From an uncultured Prevotella sp. (GTDB lineage: Bacteria > Bacteroidota > Bacteroidia > Bacteroidales > Bacteroidaceae), in contig CAMJBL010000010.1 of NCBI GenBank assembly GCA_946403845.1, positions 1 to 64,000 on the forward strand: a stretch of DNA of 64,000 nucleotides, in the 5' to 3' direction. Below are positions 35,701-44,291 of the stretch, piece after piece. Both the position numbers and the translations under genes were made by a program. Each line of letters begins with the position of its first letter. Within the stretch, counting starts at the first letter, position 1. Below the pieces are notes generated by a model. The model was not told where the DNA came from. It made no database searches and saw only the letters and a list, made by a program, of their open reading frames with translations.

Positions 35701-37853
35701 TTATAAAGAGATGTCCACGTATCACCACTGTTACCTAGAGCCGTATTTGGTGGAACAGGGACGGTACGAAGTATATCTGCTGTGGTCATTGGACTGCCCT
35801 CTATATTGAAATCCCAAAAATGTCCGGGATAATCTGTAGCGGGATAAGCAACGGTTAACAGATGATAAGCTGTATAACCATTCTCGGTTAGGCCAATTTT
35901 GACAGCTCCGCCTGCAGTGATATTGTAGAGTGTATTACCTGATATACTGACTTGACCAGCCAGTTCGCCATAACTGCTGACAATGCTATAAGCTGGATTG
36001 CTCAAGCCCGTTCCATTTGGAATAACGTATTGTCCATTCGATGGGATCTGTATTACATCAGAAGTGTTGCTATAGTTCGATCGTGTAAAAGTTAAACTTT
36101 GCAATTGCAGGTTGGAATAGGCAGCATTCTTTGCTCCAGACATTGCACCTGTTTCTGCAAATAGATAATAAGTCTCACCATCAATCAATTCCCAATTGAA
36201 AGAATACGTTCCCCATCCAGAATCAGTATTGGTAATCTGTTCTAGCAATGTTCCGTTTTTATCAACCAACCGAATACCGTTTCTTGTTCCGTTATCGTCG
36301 TCAACATATGCATTGATGGATATTTTGCCATGATAGCCCAACTTAGGTCTAATAATATAATAGGTACCCATATCTGGTATACCAGAATTATCAAGATGTG
36401 CATGCCAAAAACCATTCATATCCTCACAATGTGCATAATTACCCAAAGATGTCTGTATTTCATTTGTACTACCATAACCAATGTTTATAGCAGTTCCATC
36501 ATCATATTCTGGCAGATAGCCATCACTTGTGATTCTGTAGGTCTCAGTTTTAGTATATTCATTATAGTCAAACTCTGTTGTTGCAGGACTTTGTCCTGTT
36601 ACAGTGACAGTATGGGTCGTGACGTATTCTATTCCGTCAATTGTTCTCTTGGCCGTTATAGTTGCTGTACCATTATTACGGGCTACTATTCCATTCCAAT
36701 CTACAGTAGCAACTGCTTCGTTATCGGAAGTAAATGTATAGGCAGATTCATTATAGTCAGGAAGGAACATGTCTGGTCTATAATGACTTGTGCCTACAGG
36801 AATAGAACTACTTGCTTCTTTATATGCAAAAACTGCTTGAAGATAGAACCAGTCAAGTCCACTTTGGCCAGAACCTTCACATGAGAAAGAAAGAGTGGGA
36901 TCCGAAATCTTCAATAAACTAGAAGTTCCTCTTACATCTGTTCCATTTGGAATACCAAAAGAGTAGATTTCTGTGTCTCCAGACTTAAATATCACTGACC
37001 TTGTCGCCGAATTTCCATTCACTCCGCGCCATGACATTCGATATGCTCCACCAATAAGGTTTGTTATATTTACAAAACCATTTGTATAACCCATTTTTCC
37101 TTGAGAAGCACGAGCATCATTTGTACCTTGATTTACGCCAGGAATATCTTCTCCCTCTTGATAATACACAACGTTAGAAGTTGTTCCATTCGTATAATTT
37201 AGGGTCTCTGTATAAAGGTTCCGATCGGGAGTAACATTTCTTCTAAACCAATCTCCAGAACCATTATTTGCAATATTGTATAGTGTATTATCCTTTAATA
37301 TGTATTGTGGATAGGGAACAGTTACAGACGATCCCATCGACACTATACCTGTTGCGATGGTTCTTAATGTATTTGCACCGTCAGATGCATTTACAATATA
37401 GGAATATTTTTGTGAGAACACAAGCACAGCAATAACTCCTCCGTATCTCGGCGTTGAAAGAGTTATATCATTGGCATCCTCTGAAATATTAAAACATTGG
37501 AAACCCGTAGAAGAACTAAGAGCATCATTTTTTGATCCTCTATTAATCGTTGTTGGGTATGCATCATTATACTGTTGAAGTACTAAAAGATCACCTGAAG
37601 CAACAGGAATTGAGACGACAGCACTTCTTGGGCCACTACCAAAGTTGTGAAGTCCAAAGCCTTCTCTATAACGTAAATCACCAGAAGTCGGTAATACGGC
37701 TGGGCTATTAGTTCTAAAATTAAAAAACGTTTTGTTATAACTTTCGTATCCTGAAATATAATAATCTTCTGTCAAATCATCAGCACGTGTCCCTCCTGCC
37801 CCTACTATCAGCAATAGGAGGAATAATAGCCATTTTTGTATCTTCGTCTTCAT
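32685..37853 (-). CDS. Giant Ig-containing surface protein ending the fimbrial operon
   Basis: A 1722-residue protein with a signal peptide (about 1-24) and no lipobox cysteine. A Big_2-type Ig domain lies near residues 385-430 (SDNEAVATVDWNGIVARNNGTATITAKRT); further beta-rich modules repeat themes such as YSFGIPNGT and SLTFTR. The C-terminus (WYTLSGVKLPKRPTKEGLYVWRS...VFVNPRGR) is a T9SS-like tail. It starts 3 nt after the Mfa2-like gene, so it belongs to the fimbrial operon and may be a tip or accessory adhesin. A T9SS-type tail is unexpected for a pilus subunit, since these normally pass through a lipoprotein route. It overlaps GH127 by 20 nt at the 3' ends. Confidence 0.8.
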   Translation of the reverse strand: MKTKIQKWLLFLLLLIVGAGGTRADDLTEDYYISGYESYNKTFFNFRTNSPAVLPTSGDLRYREGFGLHNFGSGPRSAVVSIPVASGDLLVLQQYNDAYPTTINRGSKNDALSSSTGFQCFNISEDANDITLSTPRYGGVIAVLVFSQKYSYIVNASDGANTLRTIATGIVSMGSSVTVPYPQYILKDNTLYNIANNGSGDWFRRNVTPDRNLYTETLNYTNGTTSNVVYYQEGEDIPGVNQGTNDARASQGKMGYTNGFVNITNLIGGAYRMSWRGVNGNSATRSVIFKSGDTEIYSFGIPNGTDVRGTSSLLKISDPTLSFSCEGSGQSGLDWFYLQAVFAYKEASSSIPVGTSHYRPDMFLPDYNESAYTFTSDNEAVATVDWNGIVARNNGTATITAKRTIDGIEYVTTHTVTVTGQSPATTEFDYNEYTKTETYRITSDGYLPEYDDGTAINIGYGSTNEIQTSLGNYAHCEDMNGFWHAHLDNSGIPDMGTYYIIRPKLGYHGKISINAYVDDDNGTRNGIRLVDKNGTLLEQITNTDSGWGTYSFNWELIDGETYYLFAETGAMSGAKNAAYSNLQLQSLTFTRSNYSNTSDVIQIPSNGQYVIPNGTGLSNPAYSIVSSYGELAGQVSISGNTLYNITAGGAVKIGLTENGYTAYHLLTVAYPATDYPGHFWDFNIEGSPMTTADILRTVPVPPNTALGNSGDTWTSLYKVNTGGYTRAPEWRLNRAINGDNVLVVPETAGLLFNTGGHGFYMRNDDEMFRHVGIHDIGASFTIPYLKAGDIVELNWKHDAGDNGSKFSAKNLKDLRYKTIPEDDTFLITESAERDMYHHVGRYSFIVSTDGDVTFTLKDAGYTDILSIRIYKGPYRSTMLNIDLRDHQDGDITPTELLLDNEVGGKGFTYNYCNQLYSTATGPAMYVLKGYRKQTDESQALGVDYDHTGCVTGTDASRNFDDQGHARFIQHTDEDAYPVSEAEKARLYELRKHLVGLEMYNKPWQSQNNSYNDGVIKARSGWGKVTIRMNNYTNDMKYVIGYTNDYTLTFGSAPHQKYPYTWDFTKISAGIATAQSDNAFNSIYKKDGVAADESDQYSTNWIKRAANGTYTLNTDNRGDDGSQYVPGAILVTTDRALSKYTVNNNETAVYARDELDGLGFNGQVTINPLPAINALARKTSRAMGANSLFSYRMDDENYAVNSALTAGSGTITFGADKREANPVAACGYGYKCDGDVGTTKYALLQLSRALVVGDVILIRAFATSTPNGSDYGLSLYESTSSTSPWATMYLTGVKNHEETLCHVVTTGDALIGKQNIYVFRATGKSTYITEIEVLDGNFRMNDGEPMHCDSEVTLTIPDLNDGVQDWIYISSSTQPSVVTNATLVTDAAGGGPDANQSPEVEDVNTHVYKYKVNSNSKVNSNITFAAGTNIYKIGVTHILKDIHQVGSTGWATEIRNQNIDHELTGYFTKNNVNAYTVTYDSYDMKTATVALTPINEDGYVPKKTGIVMKLDNVAGLSDANDGKNVPLFYPSYTRPASSTSVEFPTDNLMYNVDAGIDDDNRNYYETIGVDNVNYTKFVLTNVHWTYTLNNNTGHWSSSDEADAAGFYRLHIWGDDKDIMPAHNAFLLIPTENLPVALWNQSSNARRRNTIAIRTAWGEETGIEDIELTPGLATDEGNTAEDGVWYTLSGVKLPKRPTKEGLYVWRSVEGGNNGKTVFVNPRGR

Positions 37854-37856
37854 ATC

Positions 37857-38924
37857 TTACAACTCTTCGTTTTGTATCCTTAATGCCCAAGAGAGGACAT
37901 TGATGCGGATGGTGATATACCTCCAGGTTTCCTTTTCGCCTTCGCCCTCGATACCGAAATCCAAACGATAGTCGTATTCGCGATCGAGGTATTCCTGAAT
38001 GCCATAATTCTGAATCTCGTAGGCATTACGCGCCAAAGCGAGATAATAGCAGAGATCTATATTGATAATCTCATGACCCGTCTCACGATTACGGATAATA
38101 AGTCGTGCATTCTGACGAGCATCCTCATGTTGGATCAATCTCGACAACGAAAGGTCATAATGAGCATTACGCTCCACGATAGCCTCATCAGCAGTCGTCT
38201 CTGTAGTCCATGAGGCAAAGGGATGATAAACAACAGACTGCAATTCCGAAGCAGGCGCATTGTCAAAGCCTAGTTGCGGATGATTGTCTGTGACGATTAC
38301 GTCATATCGCTCATGTCCATTATCTGTAGTATGATCACGACGGAATACCATCACGTTCAGGTCGTTTGTGAGCCTCATCAAACCTATCGTAGCCTCAGTT
38401 GGTTCTTTCTCAGGTATAACTACATCGATAGGCTTCAGGGTGTTCCAAATCGTATCGAGCCGCTGGGTAGGAACCTGACCGTCGGTGTTTGTTGGAACCG
38501 TAAAACTCAGATTCTCGATTGATTGTGCGATATCAGGAATCGTAGTCTTATAGGCTGCTTCTGCTGCGGAGCGGCCTGTAGCATAGAGACGATAGCTACC
38601 AGGAGCCAGTCCCTCAAAGTTGAAGGCAAACGACTGATCGCGCAAAGGCTGCGATGTCGCAGAATTGCTGGCTGTCTGCGTATCAACAATGGTTCCTGTA
38701 GCGGGATCCACCACATAGACCGTTGCCTGCTCCACATGGTCAGCAAACATGTTCGCTCGCTGAATATTGTAATCATATCGCACTTTTATGTGCAACGGAT
38801 TACGACAATCAGGGCAATCACTACGATCTTCCTTCATCATCGAGCATGAGGTCAGCAGCAGAGCCGCAAAGATGATTGCGGCTTTGGCCCATACCTGTTG
38901 TTTTCGTCTGTTCGTTTGTCTCAT
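37857..38924 (-). CDS. FimB/Mfa2-family fimbrial anchor lipoprotein
   Basis: A 355-residue lipoprotein: the signal peptide ends at the lipobox LLTSC (about residue 27). The mature part begins like Mfa2 proteins (NPLHIKVRYDYNIQRANMFADHVEQATVYVVD) and has the family's two beta-sandwich layout, ending YITIRINVLSWALRIQNEEL. Mfa2/FimB proteins anchor type V pili to the outer membrane and limit their length. The gene lies 22 nt after the third fimbrillin gene and 3 nt before the giant surface-protein gene, in one operon. Confidence 0.88.
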   Translation of the reverse strand: MRQTNRRKQQVWAKAAIIFAALLLTSCSMMKEDRSDCPDCRNPLHIKVRYDYNIQRANMFADHVEQATVYVVDPATGTIVDTQTASNSATSQPLRDQSFAFNFEGLAPGSYRLYATGRSAAEAAYKTTIPDIAQSIENLSFTVPTNTDGQVPTQRLDTIWNTLKPIDVVIPEKEPTEATIGLMRLTNDLNVMVFRRDHTTDNGHERYDVIVTDNHPQLGFDNAPASELQSVVYHPFASWTTETTADEAIVERNAHYDLSLSRLIQHEDARQNARLIIRNRETGHEIINIDLCYYLALARNAYEIQNYGIQEYLDREYDYRLDFGIEGEGEKETWRYITIRINVLSWALRIQNEEL

Positions 38925-38946
38925 ATATTGAATATTTTAATCTTTC

Positions 38947-40401
38947 TTATGGTGTAGGACGCCCAATGCCCGTGATATTTGAGAGTGTCAGGTTATAGGC
39001 GTTATTTCGTACGACACCATATTGCGTGTCGCTATGTTTTATTTTGTAAGTGTAATACATCTTACCGTCGCGATAGCCACGAGTCCAGCCTTCAAGTTTG
39101 TTTTCCAAAATCTTGAGATCGGCCTTTTCTGTGTCGTCAAAACTATCATTCTTCAGTGTGATGTCTACATCTCCATTATCCTTAATCTCAATCGTACCAT
39201 ATTTAAACACTTCCGCTGCTTCACGATATACGAGTGAGCCATAATTACTCCTCTGAAGATTCCACCCATTCATCATGTGATTGAAGTATTGGGCTGAACT
39301 GGTTATCAGTTCTCCAACATAGTTAAACTTGAAGCACTCGTGCATCAGCATATTATTATTATCTTTCAACTGTACCTCCACAATAACCTCTGTAACGTTG
39401 TCTTCAGAAGTTGGAGTTTCAGTTGTATTTTCACCTATATAGATGTCGTCACCACTATAGGACTTTTGCGGATAGAGGTTGAAGTCCCAAGCAGTATATG
39501 TTTTTTCAGGGGCAGATGTATAGTTGAAGTCTTCTGCCCAGTTATTTGTAGCCGTAGAGCCCTTGCGTATAGCATAGCTATGAATATTATATTTGTTAAT
39601 CGTCCACGTCATCTTGTGGAACTTTGCTTTCGGATTGTTAGTATTATCATTGTCACCGTCATAAAGTGAGATATTAGAGATAACGTCTCCTGATTGAATG
39701 TCACTAATCATCTTCACCCTCGCAGCAGCACGCTCCACATTGATCGTAACGCGAGCGGCTCCTCCCACTTGAGCTTCAGCCTCAGTATTAAAGAGGGCTG
39801 CGGCTTCAGGCATGATGTATCCAGTTTGCGGTGCATTCGACATAAAGAGTCCTACATGTTTGTCGATACTTCCGACAGAATGAATTTGGAGGTTCTGAAT
39901 TTGACTAATTGTCTTGTTTGCTTGAGAAGTACCATCAAAGAGGAGGTCATTACCACTGACCTTGAATCCTGTTGATGTCGTATTCAGCAATGCTAAGACA
40001 TAGCGACGCTTAGTACCATCTGATAGTTTTCCTATAGGTAGATGTTGGGTAAGATTTAGTTCTTGAGGAATGTCCTCTGAGCCTGGATTATTGATCAGTT
40101 GGTCAATATAGACTGCAGTCTTGAGAGTAGCAGATGCTTCATCTGTGCCCTCGAAAATACAGAGGATGCCATCATAGACAGCATTTTCTGCTGCAGTAGC
40201 ATAATCAGAGAAAGTAGCGCGAGTGATGGCTTGAGAGTTGCCAACAATGCGTAGGTTGATATAGCTGCTATCGCTACGAGCCACAATAGGCTTGCCACCA
40301 CCCAAATCTTCTCCAGGCAGGGCATCGCTCTGACATGCTGCAAGGAACATCATTCCTAACAACAGCCAAACGGGCCATATGTGCAGTCTATATCGTTTCA
40401 A
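38947..40401 (-). CDS. Mfa1-like fimbrillin lipoprotein (third)
   Basis: A 484-residue protein with lipobox FLAAC (Cys23). A hydrophobic strand (YINLRIVGNS) precedes an ITRA site (Arg61), the type of Arg cleavage site used to mature type V pilins by strand exchange. The C-terminal block YGVVRNNAYNLTLSNITGIGRPTP is the conserved fimbrillin ending but stops right there, unlike its two longer paralogues. It may therefore lack the donor strand and act as a terminal or minor subunit (inference). The gap to the upstream gene is 12 nt. Confidence 0.83.
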   Translation of the reverse strand: MKRYRLHIWPVWLLLGMMFLAACQSDALPGEDLGGGKPIVARSDSSYINLRIVGNSQAITRATFSDYATAAENAVYDGILCIFEGTDEASATLKTAVYIDQLINNPGSEDIPQELNLTQHLPIGKLSDGTKRRYVLALLNTTSTGFKVSGNDLLFDGTSQANKTISQIQNLQIHSVGSIDKHVGLFMSNAPQTGYIMPEAAALFNTEAEAQVGGAARVTINVERAAARVKMISDIQSGDVISNISLYDGDNDNTNNPKAKFHKMTWTINKYNIHSYAIRKGSTATNNWAEDFNYTSAPEKTYTAWDFNLYPQKSYSGDDIYIGENTTETPTSEDNVTEVIVEVQLKDNNNMLMHECFKFNYVGELITSSAQYFNHMMNGWNLQRSNYGSLVYREAAEVFKYGTIEIKDNGDVDITLKNDSFDDTEKADLKILENKLEGWTRGYRDGKMYYTYKIKHSDTQYGVVRNNAYNLTLSNITGIGRPTP

Positions 40402-40413
40402 ATCAATTATTCA

Positions 40414-42333
40414 TCATAAATTCTGTTCATGCTTCTCCCACCCACTAATATGCAATGTCGCATTCAACAGTTGCTCCACTTTATCATCTGCATTTGTCGT
40501 CAGTGGTGGAATAATGGGCGAGCCCACATGCGTCACACTATTGATGCTGATGTTATACCAATTGTTGCGCACCATACCATAGCGACCAAGATACTTTTCG
40601 GCATCACCACCATAGACCACTGCGGGCGTATTGTCTGTCATCGATGCAGCAGAACTCCAAGGCGTCTGCGTATCATCGAAGTGGCGTATCAGCACACGAT
40701 AGTAGCAGTAGCCATCATCGTAGAACTTGATGGTGAGGCTGTTCAACAGGGCCTGCAAATAGGCTTTCAGCGTTACTCCTCCAGTCTCCGCGTAAGCATC
40801 TGTCAGAGATTCAAACTTATTAAAGCCTGTACCACTCGTCTGAGCCGTCTGACTGAGTGTGGCTGTAGCCAGTCCTGTCTCAGCATTGCCACTCACTTCG
40901 ATCTTCAGGTGCTTCTTCTCGTTGCCCGCATAATCTCTTACCCAGTTGCGTAGTGCAGCAGATTGCTCCATCAGCCAAGTACGCAGATAGTCGTCGATAG
41001 TTGCTGTTTTTGAACCATCATAGGTCACCACTTTCGAGCGTCTTCTTACGAACGACTCTGAAGCGCTCGTACCTTCTTCCGACAGATCATTAGTTGGTGG
41101 CTGGAAGATAATATCCTGACCCGTTACACTCGTGGTGTAGAAATCTCCACCATTATTCAGCTTCAGTCGCACTAACACCGAAGTTGTACAATCATCCTGC
41201 ATGTGGCTTACATCAAACGTATTCTCTGCGCAATAGGCATTACTACCTGTCGATTTCCAGAAAGCCGACTTCTGAACATCGGTATATGACAGATATGTCG
41301 CATATGGCACAAACGTCAGTCCGCTACTGCCACTGTAGTTCACATCCTCTGCCCAATAGGTGCGATACGATTGCGGACTGAATGGTGTTATTGCTGTGCT
41401 CTCAACCATCCTAACATAGTCAACAGATGCCAGATGTCGATACGCATAACTATTTCTGTTATAGTTATCAAGTGCAAAACTGAGGTCATCACTATCGAAT
41501 GTCGCATATTCGTTACCAAGAACAACGTATTTACCTTCTTTAGCAGTAAGGCCATTCTCCACAGTAGCCTTTGCTGAGAGGCGTTCCACATTGATCTGTC
41601 CAGCAGGATGCTCCTTAGCCAAATCTTCTGTGGGGAAGAAATAGTCTGGATCCAATTCTGGCAGTCTGAATACCCTTGCCTGACTAACATCATTGTCATC
41701 AGCCAATGTGGCATTGGTCATCAGGAAATAACCTTCTTCATCCACATATTTGGCAATTAACACATTCGCAAGCTCAGAGAATGTAGACGAACCACCAGTA
41801 AGTGTCACAGCAGAGCCATTATTGGCAAAAGTGACGCTTTCCATGCTGAAAGCTGAAATAGCAGAACTATTATTGTTCACCACTACAAATGGGAAGAGCT
41901 TATTGCCGCTATTCAAATTCGCGTCGTTGATTGCGATAGTTGCCGTCGTCGTGATCTGCGCAAAGGGAGATTTACTCATTGTGGGTGTTTCCACTTTGTA
42001 GGCGCTGGCAAAAGTGGCATTAGATTCACTGGAACCAGCAAACATCAGAATATAGATATCCTTCACCTTATATTCGTCAACACTTCCATCGTCAAAACTA
42101 AAATCGTCAAAGGATGTGGCACGTGTCGATGCCCCATTACCAATGGGTATCTGTATGGTCAGATAGGCCTTACCCTCAGCGTTGAAGCGCGAGAGAATAT
42201 CCACAGGCTGTTCCTCTGCTGTCGCATCCTGCTCATAGTCATAGCAGGCAGCCAACAACAATGTCAACAGCATCAGTGCAGTTCTTGATAAGTAGATTCT
42301 TAACTTTGTCACTTTTCGATTATTTGATTGCAA
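40414..42333 (-). CDS. Mfa1-like fimbrillin lipoprotein (second)
   Basis: A 639-residue protein with lipobox LLAAC (Cys30), then a YLTIQIPIGNGAS strand and an STRA site (Arg71) suited to pilin maturation by an Arg-specific protease. The C-terminal RYGMVRNNWYNISINSVTHVGSP block matches fimbrillins, followed by ATLHISGWEKHEQNL, a possible donor strand. It lies 64 nt after the first fimbrillin gene and 12 nt before the third. Probably a shaft or minor pilin at the cell surface. Confidence 0.83.
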   Translation of the reverse strand: MQSNNRKVTKLRIYLSRTALMLLTLLLAACYDYEQDATAEEQPVDILSRFNAEGKAYLTIQIPIGNGASTRATSFDDFSFDDGSVDEYKVKDIYILMFAGSSESNATFASAYKVETPTMSKSPFAQITTTATIAINDANLNSGNKLFPFVVVNNNSSAISAFSMESVTFANNGSAVTLTGGSSTFSELANVLIAKYVDEEGYFLMTNATLADDNDVSQARVFRLPELDPDYFFPTEDLAKEHPAGQINVERLSAKATVENGLTAKEGKYVVLGNEYATFDSDDLSFALDNYNRNSYAYRHLASVDYVRMVESTAITPFSPQSYRTYWAEDVNYSGSSGLTFVPYATYLSYTDVQKSAFWKSTGSNAYCAENTFDVSHMQDDCTTSVLVRLKLNNGGDFYTTSVTGQDIIFQPPTNDLSEEGTSASESFVRRRSKVVTYDGSKTATIDDYLRTWLMEQSAALRNWVRDYAGNEKKHLKIEVSGNAETGLATATLSQTAQTSGTGFNKFESLTDAYAETGGVTLKAYLQALLNSLTIKFYDDGYCYYRVLIRHFDDTQTPWSSAASMTDNTPAVVYGGDAEKYLGRYGMVRNNWYNISINSVTHVGSPIIPPLTTNADDKVEQLLNATLHISGWEKHEQNL

Positions 42334-42397
42334 ATGCGGGGCAGGGCGACCCCGCCCCGCATGTTACAATTATGAAAATCTTAATTTCATGACGCTG

Positions 42398-44251
42398 TTA
42401 GAGGTCAGCACTCTGAGTTCGCTTAGCCCATGAGAGGACGTTAATGCGGAATGCCAAGTAGTTGTCGAGTTCATCGTCAGGCGTATCAGGCCAATCATCC
42501 GTATGAGGCGTTGCATCACCCAAAGAACGCACACTGTTGACCGAGATATCATACCAGTTGTTGCGCAATACACCATAACGTCCCAGGTAGTCACCGTTGC
42601 GGTTCGAAGAGTTGTCGGGATAAATGGTAGTAGAAGAAGGAGCTGTCAAGGACTGAGCAGACTCCCAAGAGTTCCATGGCGTAAGGTTATCTCCGAAGTG
42701 CTTGATGCGAATGCTATAGTAGCTCACACCGTCCTTATAACAGGTGATTTCGCCTAAGGATGAGCGTAGATTAGTATAGAAAACTGTTTGATCATATCCT
42801 GCCCCCACTTTTGTATTATCAGGTGTCACTTTAATTTTTGTGGCATCGCTTGGGTCTAATCCCAAAGTTCCTGCTACAGACGTTGTAGGGATGGTAACCG
42901 CTATGTCGCCTGTTGTGATAGTACCAAGCACAGCATCACCTGCCAAAACGTAATAAGCGGCCTCTTTAATCTTGTCGATAAGCAGATCTTTTGTATAAAC
43001 TGTTGTCTTCTGTCCATTCAGAGTGTAAAGATCTACTGCAGATCCAGCATTCTTAGCCGTGATGGCCAGCTGTACCAGTGTAGTATTCTTAACATTTTGA
43101 TGATCCACATCGAAGGTGTTCTCATAGCAGTACTTCGGATTATCCGTACCAAACGTTGTGGCAAAAGCACCTGAAGAATATCTATTTAACGAATAAGTGC
43201 CACTGCCTTCCCATGTATCATAGCCTATGCTTTTTGCAAAATAGGTACGATATTTTCCTGTGGCAATGTTCAAACCGTCATTTATCTGAGTGTTACCAAT
43301 GTAGCGAAAAACACCTGCTGTCGCAGGAGCCGTTGCTTGACTCTTCAGATCGCGGAAAGCAGCATCTCCATCAGTAGAGCGAATCAGATAGGTTGTGGGA
43401 GCGGTATTATCGAGAATCCAACCAGTGAGTTCCCATGTCAAAGCGTTTGATTCAACCTTAGAATTGGTCATAGAACCAGAGCCTGATTCCATGGTCACTT
43501 TGGCCACACCACGCTCTACAAAAATCTGATCAAACGTAGTTCCTGCTTGAGCTTCTGCCTCAGTCTTATAAATGGCTTCGTCAGTAATGGGGACGAGTGT
43601 TGTTGTGGTTCCAGCTAATTTCGATGAGGTAGAACCTGAACCACTTGATAGCGGAGCATTAGCCATATAGAACCCTGCTGATGTCATGCCTGCAGCATCG
43701 AGAGTGCTGATAGATGTAGTCAGCATCTTGCGGAATGTAGCAAAAGTCGTGGTTCCTACGGTCAAGTCCGTGCTATTTACTGTCAGGCCATTGTCTGTAC
43801 CTACCGTCAGGATGTTGTTATGATTCAGCACTACCATAGCTCTGTAGCCTGCCACTACCTCTGACGAAACCAATTTAACAACCTTCGTAGAATAATTGGT
43901 CACATTATTAGAGGTACCTCCTAACCACGGGGAAGTATTAATGGTGTAGGCGCCAACGAAAGTTGCATCATCTTCCTTAGTTGCATCATTGAAGATAATT
44001 AGAGTGGCATTCTTTATAGAATACTCCGTAGGCAAGCCATCGTCATAAGTCACCTGGCCATTATTGTCCGTTCCGCCGGCACGCGTCATTCCAGAAGCAG
44101 CCTGTGGCAGGTTAATACCAATGGCAAGATACTTATTACCACCATTCTCACTTGCGGGGACATTGTTCTCCACCACATCATTCTCACTTGAGCAAGCAGT
44201 CATCAGCATTCCAGCTGCGAACAATGCTCCAAAAAACATACTTTTTTTCAT
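42398..44251 (-). CDS. Mfa1-like major fimbrillin lipoprotein (first)
   Basis: A 617-residue protein with lipobox LMTAC (Cys20). A YLAIGINLPQAASG strand leads to an MTRA site (Arg57), the expected maturation site. The C-terminus has YGVLRNNWYDISVNSVRSLGD followed by YLAFRINVLSWAKRTQSADL. That last strand (RINVLSWAxR) recurs in the Mfa2-like protein of the same operon and is a candidate polymerisation strand. First pilin after the DUF3575 protein (40 nt gap), so the best candidate for the main shaft subunit (inference). Confidence 0.86.
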   Translation of the reverse strand: MKKSMFFGALFAAGMLMTACSSENDVVENNVPASENGGNKYLAIGINLPQAASGMTRAGGTDNNGQVTYDDGLPTEYSIKNATLIIFNDATKEDDATFVGAYTINTSPWLGGTSNNVTNYSTKVVKLVSSEVVAGYRAMVVLNHNNILTVGTDNGLTVNSTDLTVGTTTFATFRKMLTTSISTLDAAGMTSAGFYMANAPLSSGSGSTSSKLAGTTTTLVPITDEAIYKTEAEAQAGTTFDQIFVERGVAKVTMESGSGSMTNSKVESNALTWELTGWILDNTAPTTYLIRSTDGDAAFRDLKSQATAPATAGVFRYIGNTQINDGLNIATGKYRTYFAKSIGYDTWEGSGTYSLNRYSSGAFATTFGTDNPKYCYENTFDVDHQNVKNTTLVQLAITAKNAGSAVDLYTLNGQKTTVYTKDLLIDKIKEAAYYVLAGDAVLGTITTGDIAVTIPTTSVAGTLGLDPSDATKIKVTPDNTKVGAGYDQTVFYTNLRSSLGEITCYKDGVSYYSIRIKHFGDNLTPWNSWESAQSLTAPSSTTIYPDNSSNRNGDYLGRYGVLRNNWYDISVNSVRSLGDATPHTDDWPDTPDDELDNYLAFRINVLSWAKRTQSADL

Positions 44252-44291
44252 AATTGTAAAGTTTTAAAAGAGTTAATAAAAAAATATTGAA